Assembly (NCBI RefSeq): GCF_031157315.1
Contig: NZ_JAVIFU010000009.1
Location: 124,001-188,000 of the forward strand
Source: Paenibacillus sp. LHD-38
Lineage (GTDB): Bacteria; Bacillota; Bacilli; Paenibacillales; Paenibacillaceae
DNA: 64,000 nucleotides
Direction: 5' to 3'
This document shows positions 10,601 to 17,964 of this stretch, one piece after another (the stretch's first letter is position 1; each line of letters starts with the position of its first letter). The position numbers were made by a program, and so were the translations under genes. The notes under the pieces were generated by a model, which saw only the letters and a program-made list of their open reading frames with translations, ran no database searches and had not been told where the DNA came from.

Positions 10601-10686
10601 ACAACCAATGTTACCTTATACTTACTTAGCCAACGAATCACCAAGGAGTACCCCCTTGCCATACTAGCGTAAACGGCTGCCGTCAT
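7642..10686 (-). CDS. Membrane-anchored solute-binding protein fused to two jelly-roll-like domains
   Basis: A 1014-residue protein, about twice the usual length of a family-1 extracellular solute-binding protein. An uncleaved-looking signal anchor lies at about residues 19-42 (VTLVVIAALICFFLWW); there is no lipobox Cys. Two similar beta-rich modules follow. The first (about 95-265) contains WADYAFEVPQDGYYQMGMSYYA and FYLTKGKHTLRIQA. The second (about 315-460) contains AEWEVEVPESGLYEIGARY and YYLEKGKHTIRMEV. These resemble carbohydrate-binding jelly rolls. The C-terminal part (about 600-990) is a sugar-binding-protein fold (LPENQNFNMLFYRKDIMQQLG, AWEFLKWW-type ending). It is directly upstream of, and coupled to, its permease pair. 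The likely role is capture of a long glycan at the surface and hand-over to the permeases (inference). Confidence 0.85.
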   Translation of the reverse strand: MTAAVYASMARGYSLVIRWLSKYKVTLVVIAALICFFLWWNNSRGYNDDAMAGIALDAGIDESSILEGEDASSKLEPSFNKYADSWNEQGAGDTKDFSVTLSSTEYLAISESGTRIETGLGDRAGQALALIDEDGWADYAFEVPQDGYYQMGMSYYAMEGKRSSIVRSVQIDGKYPFYQAKKLEFQRMWKEAGEPWFDNQNNEFNPRREETAGWQYREFRDSEGKTYEPFRFYLTKGKHTLRIQAVREPAAIGEIDIYSPVQVPTYAEVASTYEQMGYKKTAGQLIKVQAELSTLKSDPTLKRIEDREPATEPFKKDSIVLNTFGGASWRTGGQWAEWEVEVPESGLYEIGARYGQWFLNGMPTQRTVTIDGKLPFKEMNEISFPYKSEFQISKFGGNSESKEPYLYYLEKGKHTIRMEVQVGALGQMLETVTDTTRKMSLLGREVIQVTGTNPDPNGDWRLEQNITNLVPRLQLMAKSIDETINGLYALGVDEGSSEVSTLYEVRDVLLSMAEETTTIPGRMPQFNDLQASLGTWVNGLSKQSLLLDYLIVKSPDTAWPKPAAGWVARTGTMLYDFTSSFTKNYGGIGNVYEDEQVLDVWVARGRDWVDIIKQMIDEDFTTETGIKVNVNVIPAQQMQVLLLASTAGLAPDVALGVEGEIPIDYAVRNGLVNLEEYADYDEVAARFRPGALIPYKYDGGSYALPENQNFNMLFYRKDIMQQLGIKEEEIPDTWQEVMDLIPILQQNGMDFFYPHAPNNPALAINEFAPFLFQQNSEFYREGGKFSNLDSPEAMEAFKLWTGLFTNFKISKQADFYNRFRSGEMPIGVADYSTYVLLSTAAPELTGWWGMKPMPGIQQEDGQINRSTGGLAQTGMIFKDTDMKEQSWEFLKWWTSADTQERFGSELEALLGVEARWNTANIEALQRMPWQSSDIEAILEQWEWFKEREVVIGGYYTTRHIANIWNQIVLNGKIPREAVEEGVKEIDKELRKKREEFGLNDESADQAASKGGDSP

Positions 10687-10808
10687 TCTCAGGCGGTTCA
10701 GCTATCGTTTCGCGATGAAAGTTATATTTGCGGTTGAGCAGAAATGCCGAATCATCCTCCGTTCGGAAGGATGATCCGGACCTGCAAAAGCATCAATTAC
10801 TGCAAGAG

Positions 10809-12230
10809 CTATTGTGCTAGCTCTTTCACCAATTTTTCTTTTTCAGCCTTCAGCTTGTTCTCAATGTTTTCTTGCGTTTGCTGAATCGCTGTTTTGGAAT
10901 CGATGTTTTTATCAAGCGCAGCGAGTACGCCTTCTACCCATAGCGGCCATGCCAAGCCGTCAAGACGAGTGTAGCGTCTTACCGGAATCAAGCTGGCAAG
11001 CTCATTGTAGAACTTATAGTCCTCTTGGTCCCCGAGATATGGATTCGTGTGGTTGATGTACCATTCTTGGCCAGTAATATGCTTGTAGTCCGGTTGAACG
11101 GATTGCTCAATCCAAAGCTTCCATGCTGCTTCGGAAGTCGTAATGAATTCCACGAATGCCCATGCCGCGTCTTTGTTACCGCTTTGCGAAGGAATAACGA
11201 AGGTCGATCCGCCCATGCCTACGTTCAGGCCGAATGGCATCGTTGTTGCTCTCCATTTGCCCTTTTGATCCGGGAAGTTGATTTCCAGGTCACGCGCGCC
11301 GAAAGTTCCCGCTACGTACATTGGGGATTCGCCCTTTTTCACGCGCTGCTTGCCTTTGTCGCTGTAGATACCGTCATGTGGAGCAATTTTCAATTGGTTA
11401 ACTTGCTTCGAAATATCAAGGAATTTCACGAATTCATCCGTATTCCGTAACCAGTTCATTTCGCTGTCATAGTAACCCAACGAGTCGCCCAGCCAGTGAA
11501 CCGGTGAATCGCGCCATTCCATCGAATACTTGCCGTTTGCTTTCAAGGTTTGAGCCAGCGTGAAGAAATTGTCCGGGTCTTGAATATATTCGCCAAGCTC
11601 AGCTGGATCGGAGGGCAAGCCCAGCTCTTCGAAAATGTCTGCGCGGTAGTAAGTTACAGCCGGCGTAACATCCCACGGCATACCGAGCAATTTGCTGCCA
11701 TCGATGGATGACCAGCGGTTCCAGTTGTATTCGGACACGAGGCTTTGGTATTTGCCGGCGTCATATTGCGGCTGAAGCAAATCCTCCAGCACGTTTCCTG
11801 TGCTGTAACGCGTAAATTGGCCTTGCTCGACAAGCGCCACATCCGGTGCGCCTTTTCCTGCTGCCAAAGTCGTTTGCAGCTTATCATGCAAATCTCCAAA
11901 CGGTACAAAAATCGTTTTCAGCTTAATGTTTGGATAAACTTCGTTAAATGCCTTTTGAAGCGCTGCATCCTTCTCTTTATTGTCGAGGAACGTCCAGAAC
12001 GTTACTTCTCCGGAGATGGACGGATCAACGGTCGATTGGGCAACCCCATCCTCAGACGCTGCATTTTCTGCTGCCGGCTCATTCGTTGCGGCTTCTTTAT
12101 TGCCTTCTGCATTCGCAGGCGTGTTTTCTGTGCCGTTATTGACCGTGTTCGTCCCTGCACCGCTGGAGCAGGCCGTAATGAGCATGATAAGTGCCAACAT
12201 AAAAATGAAAGTGCTTGCAATCTTTTTCAT
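10809..12230 (-). CDS. Sugar ABC importer solute-binding lipoprotein
   Basis: A 473-residue family-1 extracellular solute-binding protein. The signal peptide ends in the lipobox LITACSSG (Cys about residue 21), followed by a Ser/Thr/Asn/Glu-rich linker to about residue 70. The mature domain then begins (GEVTFWTFLDNKEKDAALQKAF), with conserved features GAPDVALVEQGQF and TYYRADIFEELGLPSDPAEL. It is the first gene after the promoter region near 12.63 kb and has a strong AAGGAGG site 7 bases from the ATG. It and the 1014-residue protein give the cluster two binding proteins for two permease pairs. Confidence 0.92.
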   Translation of the reverse strand: MKKIASTFIFMLALIMLITACSSGAGTNTVNNGTENTPANAEGNKEAATNEPAAENAASEDGVAQSTVDPSISGEVTFWTFLDNKEKDAALQKAFNEVYPNIKLKTIFVPFGDLHDKLQTTLAAGKGAPDVALVEQGQFTRYSTGNVLEDLLQPQYDAGKYQSLVSEYNWNRWSSIDGSKLLGMPWDVTPAVTYYRADIFEELGLPSDPAELGEYIQDPDNFFTLAQTLKANGKYSMEWRDSPVHWLGDSLGYYDSEMNWLRNTDEFVKFLDISKQVNQLKIAPHDGIYSDKGKQRVKKGESPMYVAGTFGARDLEINFPDQKGKWRATTMPFGLNVGMGGSTFVIPSQSGNKDAAWAFVEFITTSEAAWKLWIEQSVQPDYKHITGQEWYINHTNPYLGDQEDYKFYNELASLIPVRRYTRLDGLAWPLWVEGVLAALDKNIDSKTAIQQTQENIENKLKAEKEKLVKELAQ

Positions 12231-12256
12231 CTAAAATCCTCCTTCATTTTTTAGAA

Positions 12257-12270
12257 ATAAAGCGTTTACA
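12257..12270 (-). promoter_or_regulatory. Possible catabolite-responsive (cre) element in the leader
   Basis: The plus strand reads ATAAAGCGTTTACA, matching 12 of 14 positions of the Bacillus cre consensus TGWAANCGNTNWCA. It lies 27-40 bases upstream of the binding-protein start codon, where CcpA binding would act as a transcriptional roadblock. A weaker similar sequence is at about 12726-12739. Assigned by eye only. Confidence 0.4.
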
Positions 12271-12335
12271 TTCGATCCCTTAAACGATATAGCCATTAGT
12301 ACCTGACTCGTTTATCGTGTTTGGTTGAATACCTG

Positions 12336-12357
12336 TGATTAACTAATTCATTAATCA
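12336..12357. repeat. AT-rich inverted repeat in the sugar-cluster leader
   Basis: TGATTAA and TTAATCA face each other across an 8-base spacer. It is one of three related TTAAT-rich palindromes in the 460 bases before the first gene, and a candidate operator. Confidence 0.4.
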
Positions 12358-12527
12358 TTATTCAGAGCATTGCTTGAAGCAAAAATGGTTCTTATGCCTG
12401 TCATGCTGTCATGACTCCCCTTAGTAAGCAGCCGTTTCAATCGCGATTGGGTCATGCAGTCACTTATCGGCAGTACTTCCCATTTGCGATAAAGATAAGC
12501 AGTGTCTGGTTTTTCGCCCCCACCTGC

Positions 12528-12550
12528 TTAATAAATCATTAATTTATTAA
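12528..12550. repeat. Perfect AT-rich inverted repeat in the sugar-cluster leader
   Basis: Nine-base arms TTAATAAAT and ATTTATTAA around CATTA. It lies downstream of the presumed start site on the minus strand and shares the TTAAT-N-ATTAA theme with the palindromes at 12336 and 12638. Candidate operator or leader hairpin. Confidence 0.45.
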
Positions 12551-12631
12551 CCGTAAAGCGCGGTATCGGATTAGAGAACCTAAAATCCCGCATGCTGAAT
12601 CGGCTTACGCTCACCCCCAAAAGAAATAGTA

Positions 12632-12661
12632 ATTATATTAATCGATTAACAACTTTGTTAC
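12632..12661 (-). promoter_or_regulatory. Probable sigma-A promoter with overlapping palindromic operator (sugar cluster)
   Basis: On the minus strand a perfect TATAAT (12632-12637) directly follows the 12-bp palindrome TTAATCGATTAA (12638-12649). A weak -35 (GTAACA) lies about 18 bases further upstream. A repressor on the palindrome would block RNA polymerase. If this promoter is used, the leader before the ATG at 12230 is about 395 nt. No regulator gene for it is in the window. Confidence 0.5.
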
Positions 12662-12811
12662 ACGATTAGTTTAACACGTATTCCTATCTTTTCAAGCCCC
12701 CAAATTGCATTTTTCAATATTTTTAGTAAGCGTTTTCTATTCCTGGCCCCTCATACCATCCACAATCCGCGTAACCATTGGGTTTTCCAAATTTACGCTT
12801 CGCCCAAAAAA

Positions 12812-12842
12812 CAAAAAAAAATCACCTGTTTCCAGGTGATTA
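12812..12842 (-). terminator. Rho-independent terminator (minus strand)
   Basis: ATCACCTG-TTTC-CAGGTGAT is followed, on the minus strand, by a run of nine T and further T. It would stop transcription arriving from the copper block before it enters the sugar-cluster promoter. Confidence 0.75.
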
Positions 12843-12883
12843 GCATTTATATAAAGGTTTTCGGCCTTTTCTTTATTATTCAG

Positions 12884-12966
12884 CCTCTATCGTAAACGGA
12901 ATAATAAATGTTTCATGAACCTTACTTTTAGTAAAAATTTTTGCAACTTTGATCTACATTTGCAAA
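12884..12966 (-). pseudogene. C-terminal remnant resembling the FixH/YtkA-like copper-block lipoprotein
   Basis: The minus strand reads IKVAKIFTKSKVHETF then IIPFTIEAE and stop. This pattern matches the last beta-strands of the neighbouring FixH-like protein (GTYKIWGQFQHNGEI, TVPFVVDV, stop). There is no start codon and the frame is closed by a TAG just upstream. It looks like the tail of a deleted paralogue and could mark the left end of the AT-rich block. The match is short, so the call is tentative. Confidence 0.35.
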
Positions 12967-12985
12967 TAAACAAACTTAGCTTGCG

Positions 12986-13024
12986 AAAAAACAAGCCCAC
13001 TTCTTCTTCTTAGTGGACTTGTTT
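12986..13024 (-). terminator. Rho-independent terminator after the glutaredoxin gene
   Basis: An 11-bp stem (AACAAGYCCAC with GTGGACTTGTT, one G-T pair) around a 12-base loop, followed on the minus strand by TTTTTT. It lies just downstream of the stop codon at 13030. Confidence 0.8.
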
Positions 13025-13029
13025 TAATC

Positions 13030-13275
13030 TTAACCTATATTTAGTACCTCGCTTATTTCTTTCAAATTTTCAGTAAACCCAATAAACACTTTGTCTTTAA
13101 TGACAATGGTCGGGACAATTCGCTTCCCCGTTAATTCCCAGACCTCTTTTGCATAAACTTCATTATTTTCGCAGTTGAATTCAGAAAAGGAAATATTGTT
13201 TTCATTGAAGTACCGTTTTGCAAAGGTGCAATCACTACACGTTGGTATCGTATAGATGCGCAATTGATCATTCAT
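13030..13275 (-). CDS. Glutaredoxin-like thiol protein
   Basis: An 81-residue cytoplasmic protein of glutaredoxin size. The active-site motif CSDC is at residues 13-16 (IPTCSDCTFAKRYF), the cis-proline region is RIVPTIVI, and GF follows as in the NrdH/glutaredoxin fold. It should reduce disulfides or mixed thiols. It is the last gene of the minus-strand run that starts with csoR, 11 bp after the sirohaem-reductase-like gene, with a terminator behind it. In this copper context it may help repair thiols damaged by copper, or supply electrons to its neighbour (inference). Confidence 0.85.
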   Translation of the reverse strand: MNDQLRIYTIPTCSDCTFAKRYFNENNISFSEFNCENNEVYAKEVWELTGKRIVPTIVIKDKVFIGFTENLKEISEVLNIG

Positions 13276-13286
13276 AGGTATCTCTC

Positions 13287-13907
13287 CTAGCCAGCAATTT
13301 GCTTTATCTGATCAAGCGTTATTCGATCGACGAATTTGCTGAATTTTTCTTTTCCTTTTGCATTTTCTTTATAGAAATCAATAATGGCCGTTATGACCGG
13401 CACCAACTTCTCTTCCGTTAATCCAGATAGAAGCAGTTTGGCTATAACCGTTTTTAAGCCCTTCGGTTCTCCTCCGACGAATATGTCGAATGTATTGCGC
13501 ATTTTTACGACACTAATATCTTTGAGAAGCGGCTCGCTTGTGCCAAGTGCGCAGCCGGCATAACCTATTTTAATTGGAGTGGGCGTCTCAATGCCAGCAA
13601 TGGCTTGGTTTAATTTTATCGCCGTCTCCAATCCTGCTTCTTCCGCCCCTCTGCAAAAATTGCAAGCTATTAAACTTTTGGTTGTATAACCTGACGGATA
13701 AACCTCAAGACCGATAAGCTTAAGTTCCTCTTCAATGGCCTCGCGTCTATCGAGCGGAATCTCTGCGTATAGTTGTTTAAATGGTGTCATTTCAATTTTT
13801 GCTTCCTCACCAACAACGTTGCCGATCTTTATTAGCTGATCCGGCGTAAATATGCTTCCGCCAATCTGTATTTTAGGAGTAATCGCGATCTTCATTTTCT
13901 CTCCCAT
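13287..13907 (-). CDS. Small nitrite/sulfite-reductase-like protein (half-size)
   Basis: A 206-residue protein resembling a single ferredoxin-like half domain plus the sirohaem/4Fe-4S domain of nitrite and sulfite reductases. The N-terminus (GGSIFTPDQLIKIGNVV, then GLEVYPSGY) fits the half domain. CNFCRGAEEAG and GYAGCALGTSE supply three to four cysteines, but the classic CX5C...CX3C spacing is altered. Full enzymes are about 500-570 residues, so this is a minimal form. The start is either ATG 13907 or the ATG four codons later, which has the better site GGGAGAG. It lies between the FixH-like lipoprotein and the glutaredoxin. A real reductase, a metal carrier or a redox sensor are all possible. 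Confidence 0.65.
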   Translation of the reverse strand: MGEKMKIAITPKIQIGGSIFTPDQLIKIGNVVGEEAKIEMTPFKQLYAEIPLDRREAIEEELKLIGLEVYPSGYTTKSLIACNFCRGAEEAGLETAIKLNQAIAGIETPTPIKIGYAGCALGTSEPLLKDISVVKMRNTFDIFVGGEPKGLKTVIAKLLLSGLTEEKLVPVITAIIDFYKENAKGKEKFSKFVDRITLDQIKQIAG

Positions 13908-13936
13908 GGCCTATCTCCCTTACTGATTTTTAGAAT

Positions 13937-14815
13937 TTACTTCACATCAACCACAAAAGGAACAGTTATGATTTCACCGTTGTGTTGAAATTGGCCCCAT
14001 ATCTTATAAGTTCCGCTTTGAGGGAATGTGGTTGCAAACTCTGCAACCGGCCCCGACGCTTTTTCATCGAGGGGATGCACGTGGAGATAGCTCTCTGCAT
14101 CAGCCGACAATATGACGACATGTCCTACTGCTCCCAGGTAAGGTTCTAAATTATTAATTCCTTCCTTCGTCTTAGCATCACGAATATTATACGAAAGGGT
14201 TATATCTTCTTTCGGTTTCACTCCACTCAAAGTAAGCTCTATCTCTTTACCATTAACTTCTTTGATAAAACTCGAGTCGGCTATTATGTCAGTATGCTCC
14301 CCCTCCTCGCCTTCTACTTCTACCCATTCGCTAAGCGTCTCATTCGATCCTCCGGAAGGGATGAAATCTGCAAATACCTTATATTCACCACCCGCAGGAA
14401 AAGTAGTTTCTATAATAAACTCTCCTTCTCCTTGGAATTCTGGATGGATATGATTAAAGAACGACAAATCGTGATTAACAATAATTAAATGAAGCAACTT
14501 TTCATGATTGATCTCAAAATTATTTACAGGTTCACCATCTTTTTCAGTGATTTTGATCGTTAATTCCGTTACTTCCTCGGCCTTAGCACCGCCTTTTTCA
14601 AAAGTAAAGGCCGCTTGAATGTCATTATTGGACAACTTTTGATCAGCAACATGCCCGCTGTGATCTTCATCTTCTCCCTTATTATCTGTATTTTTTTTCT
14701 CGCCGTGGCCCTCATGTCCGGCTGCGTGATTATTTTCTACTGAAGCATTACCGCATGCGGCTAATAAACTTAGAGTAATTAACATTGAGACAAGTAGTAT
14801 CAACCTATTCCTCAT
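13937..14815 (-). CDS. FixH/YtkA-like lipoprotein, His-rich
   Basis: A lipoprotein of about 292 residues. The signal peptide ends in LSLLAACGN, followed by a His/Asp/Glu-rich linker (AAGHEGHGEK, DEDHSGH) that looks metal-binding. Two similar Ig-like YtkA/FixH-type domains follow (about 65-170 and 190-292), each with an H-x-H-P motif (HIHPE and HVHPL) in the same place. I place the start at ATG 14815 because the TTG five codons upstream lies inside the TTGGAGAG ribosome site. It is 31 bp after copA in the same orientation. The likely role is extracytoplasmic copper binding or delivery (inference). Confidence 0.75.
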   Translation of the reverse strand: MRNRLILLVSMLITLSLLAACGNASVENNHAAGHEGHGEKKNTDNKGEDEDHSGHVADQKLSNNDIQAAFTFEKGGAKAEEVTELTIKITEKDGEPVNNFEINHEKLLHLIIVNHDLSFFNHIHPEFQGEGEFIIETTFPAGGEYKVFADFIPSGGSNETLSEWVEVEGEEGEHTDIIADSSFIKEVNGKEIELTLSGVKPKEDITLSYNIRDAKTKEGINNLEPYLGAVGHVVILSADAESYLHVHPLDEKASGPVAEFATTFPQSGTYKIWGQFQHNGEIITVPFVVDVK

Positions 14816-14846
14816 GATAGAACTCTCCAATCATTTTTCGATAGAT

Positions 14847-17288
14847 TTAATGTCGAACTTTGACACGCTGCAGCCTAAGTGCATTAAGAACGACGGAAAC
14901 GGAGCTTAAAGCCATCGCAGCGCCAGCTACCCATGGCGCTAACAGACCAATTGCAGCAATGGGTATTCCGAGTGTATTGTAACCAAGTGCCCAAAATAAA
15001 TTTTGCTTTATATTGCTCATCGTCTTACGACTCATGTAAATAGCATCCGGAATGCTTGAAAGATCACCGCGCATCAGAGTTACATCGGCTGCTTCCATAG
15101 CCACATCTGTACCCGTACCGATTGCCATTCCTACATCTGCAGTTGCAAGTGCTGGTGCATCATTAATGCCGTCACCGACCATTGCTACCTTTTTCCCTTG
15201 AGCTTGCAGTTTTTTCACTTCTTCTGCTTTTCCTTCTGGCAGAACTTCTGCAAGTACATGATCAATACCAACCTGTTCTGCAATGGCAGTTGCTGTACGT
15301 TCGTTGTCGCCAGTGATCATAATGACCTGTATTCCCATTTCCTTCAGTCGGCTGATCGCTGCTTTTGACGTTTCTTTTACTGTATCGGCTACCGCTACTA
15401 TACCTGCATAACGGTTATTAATCGCAACAAGCATAGCCGTTTTCCCTGTTTCTTCAAGACGTGACATTGTTTCGTAAGCTGGCTTTGCATCCACTCCGAA
15501 TTTCTCCATTAATCGGCGAGTTCCGATCAATACTTCTTTTCCTTCCACTACAGCTTTAATGCCAAAACCAGGAATCGCTTCGAAAGATTCAGTTCCCGAA
15601 AGTGAGATAGCTCTCTCCTGAATGCCCGCAACGATTGCCTCAGCAAGCGGATGCTCCGAGTTTTTTTCTGCTGCACCGACTAGTCTTAGAAAATCTGTTT
15701 CATTCTCATCTGTCAAAACATCTGTCAATTCCGGTTTTCCTTTGGTCACTGTTCCTGTTTTATCCAAAATAATGGTGTCAATCTTATGGGTCTGTTCCAG
15801 ATGTTCTCCGCCTTTAAACAAGACGCCTAACTCGGCTGCACGGCCGGATCCTGCCATGATCGAGGTCGGAGTGGCCAGACCTAATGCACACGGGCAAGCA
15901 ATGACCAAAATCGCAATTGCTTTTTCCAAAGCTTCTGCAAAATTACCTGGGGTTACAAAGAAGAACCAGACTAAGAAAGCAACGACTGCTATTCCAACAA
16001 CAATCGGTACAAAAATTCCCGAAATGACATCCGCTACCCGTTGAATTGGTGCTTTTGATCCTTGAGCTTCTTCCACGACTTTAATGATTTGTGCTAGAGC
16101 CGTTTCCTTTCCGACTTTTTTTGCTTGAATTCGGAGAATTCCGTTTTTATTGATCGTCGCTCCGATGACACCATCACCGGATTTTTTATCGACTGGAATA
16201 CTTTCACCGGTTAGCATGGATTCGTCTACGGAGGAAGATCCCTCCATTACTTCCCCGTCTACAGGAATTTTCTCGCCTGGTTTTACAAGCACAATGTCTC
16301 CTACGATGACTTCATCCACTGGAATGGAGAGTTCTTGACCTTCGCGGACAACCAAAGCTGTCTTTGCTTGAAGTCCCATCAAAGATTTAATGGCCTCTGA
16401 TGTCCTCCCTTTAGCAAGTGATTCGAACAACTTACCCATAATAACGAGTGTAATAAGCACAGCACTCGTCTCATAATACAAGGACGGTCCATGATGCGCG
16501 GAGGCGCCGCTTGAAAACCAATCGATAGTGAGATACAAGCTGTAAAAATAAGCAGCAGATGTTCCAAGTGATACCAGCACATCCATGTTGGCGCTACCGT
16601 TTCGCAGTGCTTTATATGCACCCACATAAAACTGCTTACCAACATAAAATTGAACCGGAGTGGCCAAGATGAACTGAAACCAGGGGTTCATAAAAATTTC
16701 AGGGACGTAAATCCACGAGGTGAATGTAAAATGACCAACCATGCTCCATAAGAGCGGGAGAGAGAGAATGGCAGATAGAAGTAAAATTCGTTTTTGATGC
16801 CGGATTTCTTTCTCACGATGGTCACCCTTATTTTCATTCTCTTGTTTCGTGTTCGCTTTATAACCTAACTGCCTTACCTTACTCTGCATATCAGCGATGG
16901 TGATTTCGCCCGGAGAATATTCTACACGCGCTATCTCCATCGCAAAATTGACCGTCGCATTCGTTACGCCTGGAAGTTTGCTGAGCCCCTTCTCAATCCG
17001 ATTCGCACATGCTGCACAAGTCATGCCTTCAAGCTCGAAATCGACAACTTCCTTTGCTGTGCCGTAACCCAGTTTATTAATGCTTTCTTCCAGCTTAACA
17101 ATGTTTACTACTTTTGAATCATAAGTAATGCTGGCTTTCTCCAACGCAAAATTTACATTAGCAGATGATACCCCTTCTAGTTTATTTAAACCTTTTTCGA
17201 TTCGATTTGCGCATGCGGCACACGTCATACCCGTGATTTGAAGGCTAACCTGGCTGCTTTCGTTCGTTGCAGTAGCTTCCACAGTCAT
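14847..17288 (-). CDS. copA: Copper-exporting P1B-type ATPase CopA
   Basis: An 813-residue heavy-metal ATPase with all hallmarks of the CopA family. Two N-terminal heavy-metal domains both carry [15 protein letters not shown] (about residues 18-32 and 88-102). The membrane CPC metal site [11 protein letters not shown] lies near residue 464, [12 protein letters not shown] (phosphorylated Asp) near 507, TGES in the actuator domain, SEHPLAEA in the nucleotide domain and [11 protein letters not shown] in the hinge. It exports Cu(I) from the cytoplasm. It follows copZ by 22 bp and precedes the FixH-like lipoprotein. Control by CsoR at the operators before copZ is expected. It is the only full copA in the window; the resident locus at 35.2 kb retains only a fragment. 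Confidence 0.97.
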   Translation of the reverse strand: MTVEATATNESSQVSLQITGMTCAACANRIEKGLNKLEGVSSANVNFALEKASITYDSKVVNIVKLEESINKLGYGTAKEVVDFELEGMTCAACANRIEKGLSKLPGVTNATVNFAMEIARVEYSPGEITIADMQSKVRQLGYKANTKQENENKGDHREKEIRHQKRILLLSAILSLPLLWSMVGHFTFTSWIYVPEIFMNPWFQFILATPVQFYVGKQFYVGAYKALRNGSANMDVLVSLGTSAAYFYSLYLTIDWFSSGASAHHGPSLYYETSAVLITLVIMGKLFESLAKGRTSEAIKSLMGLQAKTALVVREGQELSIPVDEVIVGDIVLVKPGEKIPVDGEVMEGSSSVDESMLTGESIPVDKKSGDGVIGATINKNGILRIQAKKVGKETALAQIIKVVEEAQGSKAPIQRVADVISGIFVPIVVGIAVVAFLVWFFFVTPGNFAEALEKAIAILVIACPCALGLATPTSIMAGSGRAAELGVLFKGGEHLEQTHKIDTIILDKTGTVTKGKPELTDVLTDENETDFLRLVGAAEKNSEHPLAEAIVAGIQERAISLSGTESFEAIPGFGIKAVVEGKEVLIGTRRLMEKFGVDAKPAYETMSRLEETGKTAMLVAINNRYAGIVAVADTVKETSKAAISRLKEMGIQVIMITGDNERTATAIAEQVGIDHVLAEVLPEGKAEEVKKLQAQGKKVAMVGDGINDAPALATADVGMAIGTGTDVAMEAADVTLMRGDLSSIPDAIYMSRKTMSNIKQNLFWALGYNTLGIPIAAIGLLAPWVAGAAMALSSVSVVLNALRLQRVKVRH

Positions 17289-17309
17289 TCGCTCCTTTAA
17301 TTTTGTTGA

Positions 17310-17510
17310 TTAAACGACGTCATAACCTTGTTCTTCAATCGCTTCTTTCACAGCATCAATAGTTATTTGATTTTCGTCAAATAATACTTCTACTACATTG
17401 TTAGCAAGTTCTACTTTCCCAACGACACCGATTTCTCTTAATGCTCCCTCGATGGAATTCACACAATGTTGGCAACTCATACCCTCTACTTGCAATACCG
17501 TTTTTGTCAT
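17310..17510 (-). CDS. copZ: Copper chaperone CopZ
   Basis: A 66-residue heavy-metal-associated domain with the metal loop GMSCQHCVNSIEGAL (MxCxxC, residues 10-15). This is the length of Bacillus CopZ. It carries Cu(I) in the cytoplasm to CopA. AAAGGAG lies 7-8 bases before the ATG, and two CsoR-like operators lie upstream at 17605 and 17644. It is similar to, but clearly distinct from, the resident CopZ at 35489. Confidence 0.95.
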   Translation of the reverse strand: MTKTVLQVEGMSCQHCVNSIEGALREIGVVGKVELANNVVEVLFDENQITIDAVKEAIEEQGYDVV

Positions 17511-17604
17511 TTTAATTTCTCCTTTATCTAATCAATTTTCGTACTCTAAAGTTTAGGAAGTTCGTTTTATCGATTACAATGTTTGCCATCTCTTCGTGGT
17601 TTTA

Positions 17605-17628
17605 GTATACCCCCCTACCCTATATATG
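17605..17628. promoter_or_regulatory. CsoR-type operator before copZ (1)
   Basis: TATACCCCCCTACCCTATATA, read on the other strand as TATAGGGTAGGGGGGTATA, fits the G-tract form of copper CsoR operators. It lies about 95-120 bp upstream of copZ. Confidence 0.6.
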
Positions 17629-17643
17629 TCAAGTGTATTTTAC

Positions 17644-17662
17644 GATACCCCGGTACCGTATA
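17644..17662. promoter_or_regulatory. CsoR-type operator before copZ (2)
   Basis: GATACCCCGGTACCGTATA has the inverted TACC...GGTA arrangement. It is separated from the first copZ operator by about 16 bp. Confidence 0.5.
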
Positions 17663-17919
17663 TTTCACATACGAAAAAAGCAACATTCCTGCTGCTCCAT
17701 TTCGTTCTTTCCATAAATTATTGTTTCTAATTTTCCGTAAAATTATTATTTATATCGCAGCATCGAAGGCTATGCGAGAACTCAGATCATTGTTTCGACT
17801 ACCAGCCAGATTTACTAAGTGTAAAAAAGAATAATCCTGAAGAAAGTACTGCAGATATTACAGTTAAAGAAAAATCCTTACCTCCTAGCAACGATGCTTA
17901 ACATTATTTTATAAAACGA
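17663..17919. other. Intergenic spacer between csoR and copZ
   Basis: Apart from the copZ operators and the csoR terminator, this stretch shows nothing supportable. An open frame on the plus strand across 17583-17834 has no ribosome site and crosses the operators. Confidence 0.5.
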
Positions 17920-17954
17920 CAAAAAGAGCATTTATAACCATCATAAATGCTCTT
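17920..17954 (-). terminator. Rho-independent terminator after csoR
   Basis: AAGAGCATTTAT and ATAAATGCTCTT (12-bp perfect stem) with a 7-base loop, followed on the minus strand by TTTTT. It lies 11 bp after the csoR stop, so csoR is a separate transcript from copZ-copA. Confidence 0.85.
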
Positions 17955-17964
17955 CTAGATTCGA

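Noticed and set aside
17583..17834. 83-codon plus-strand frame
   Set aside because: It covers the CsoR operators of copZ and has no ribosome site or family resemblance.
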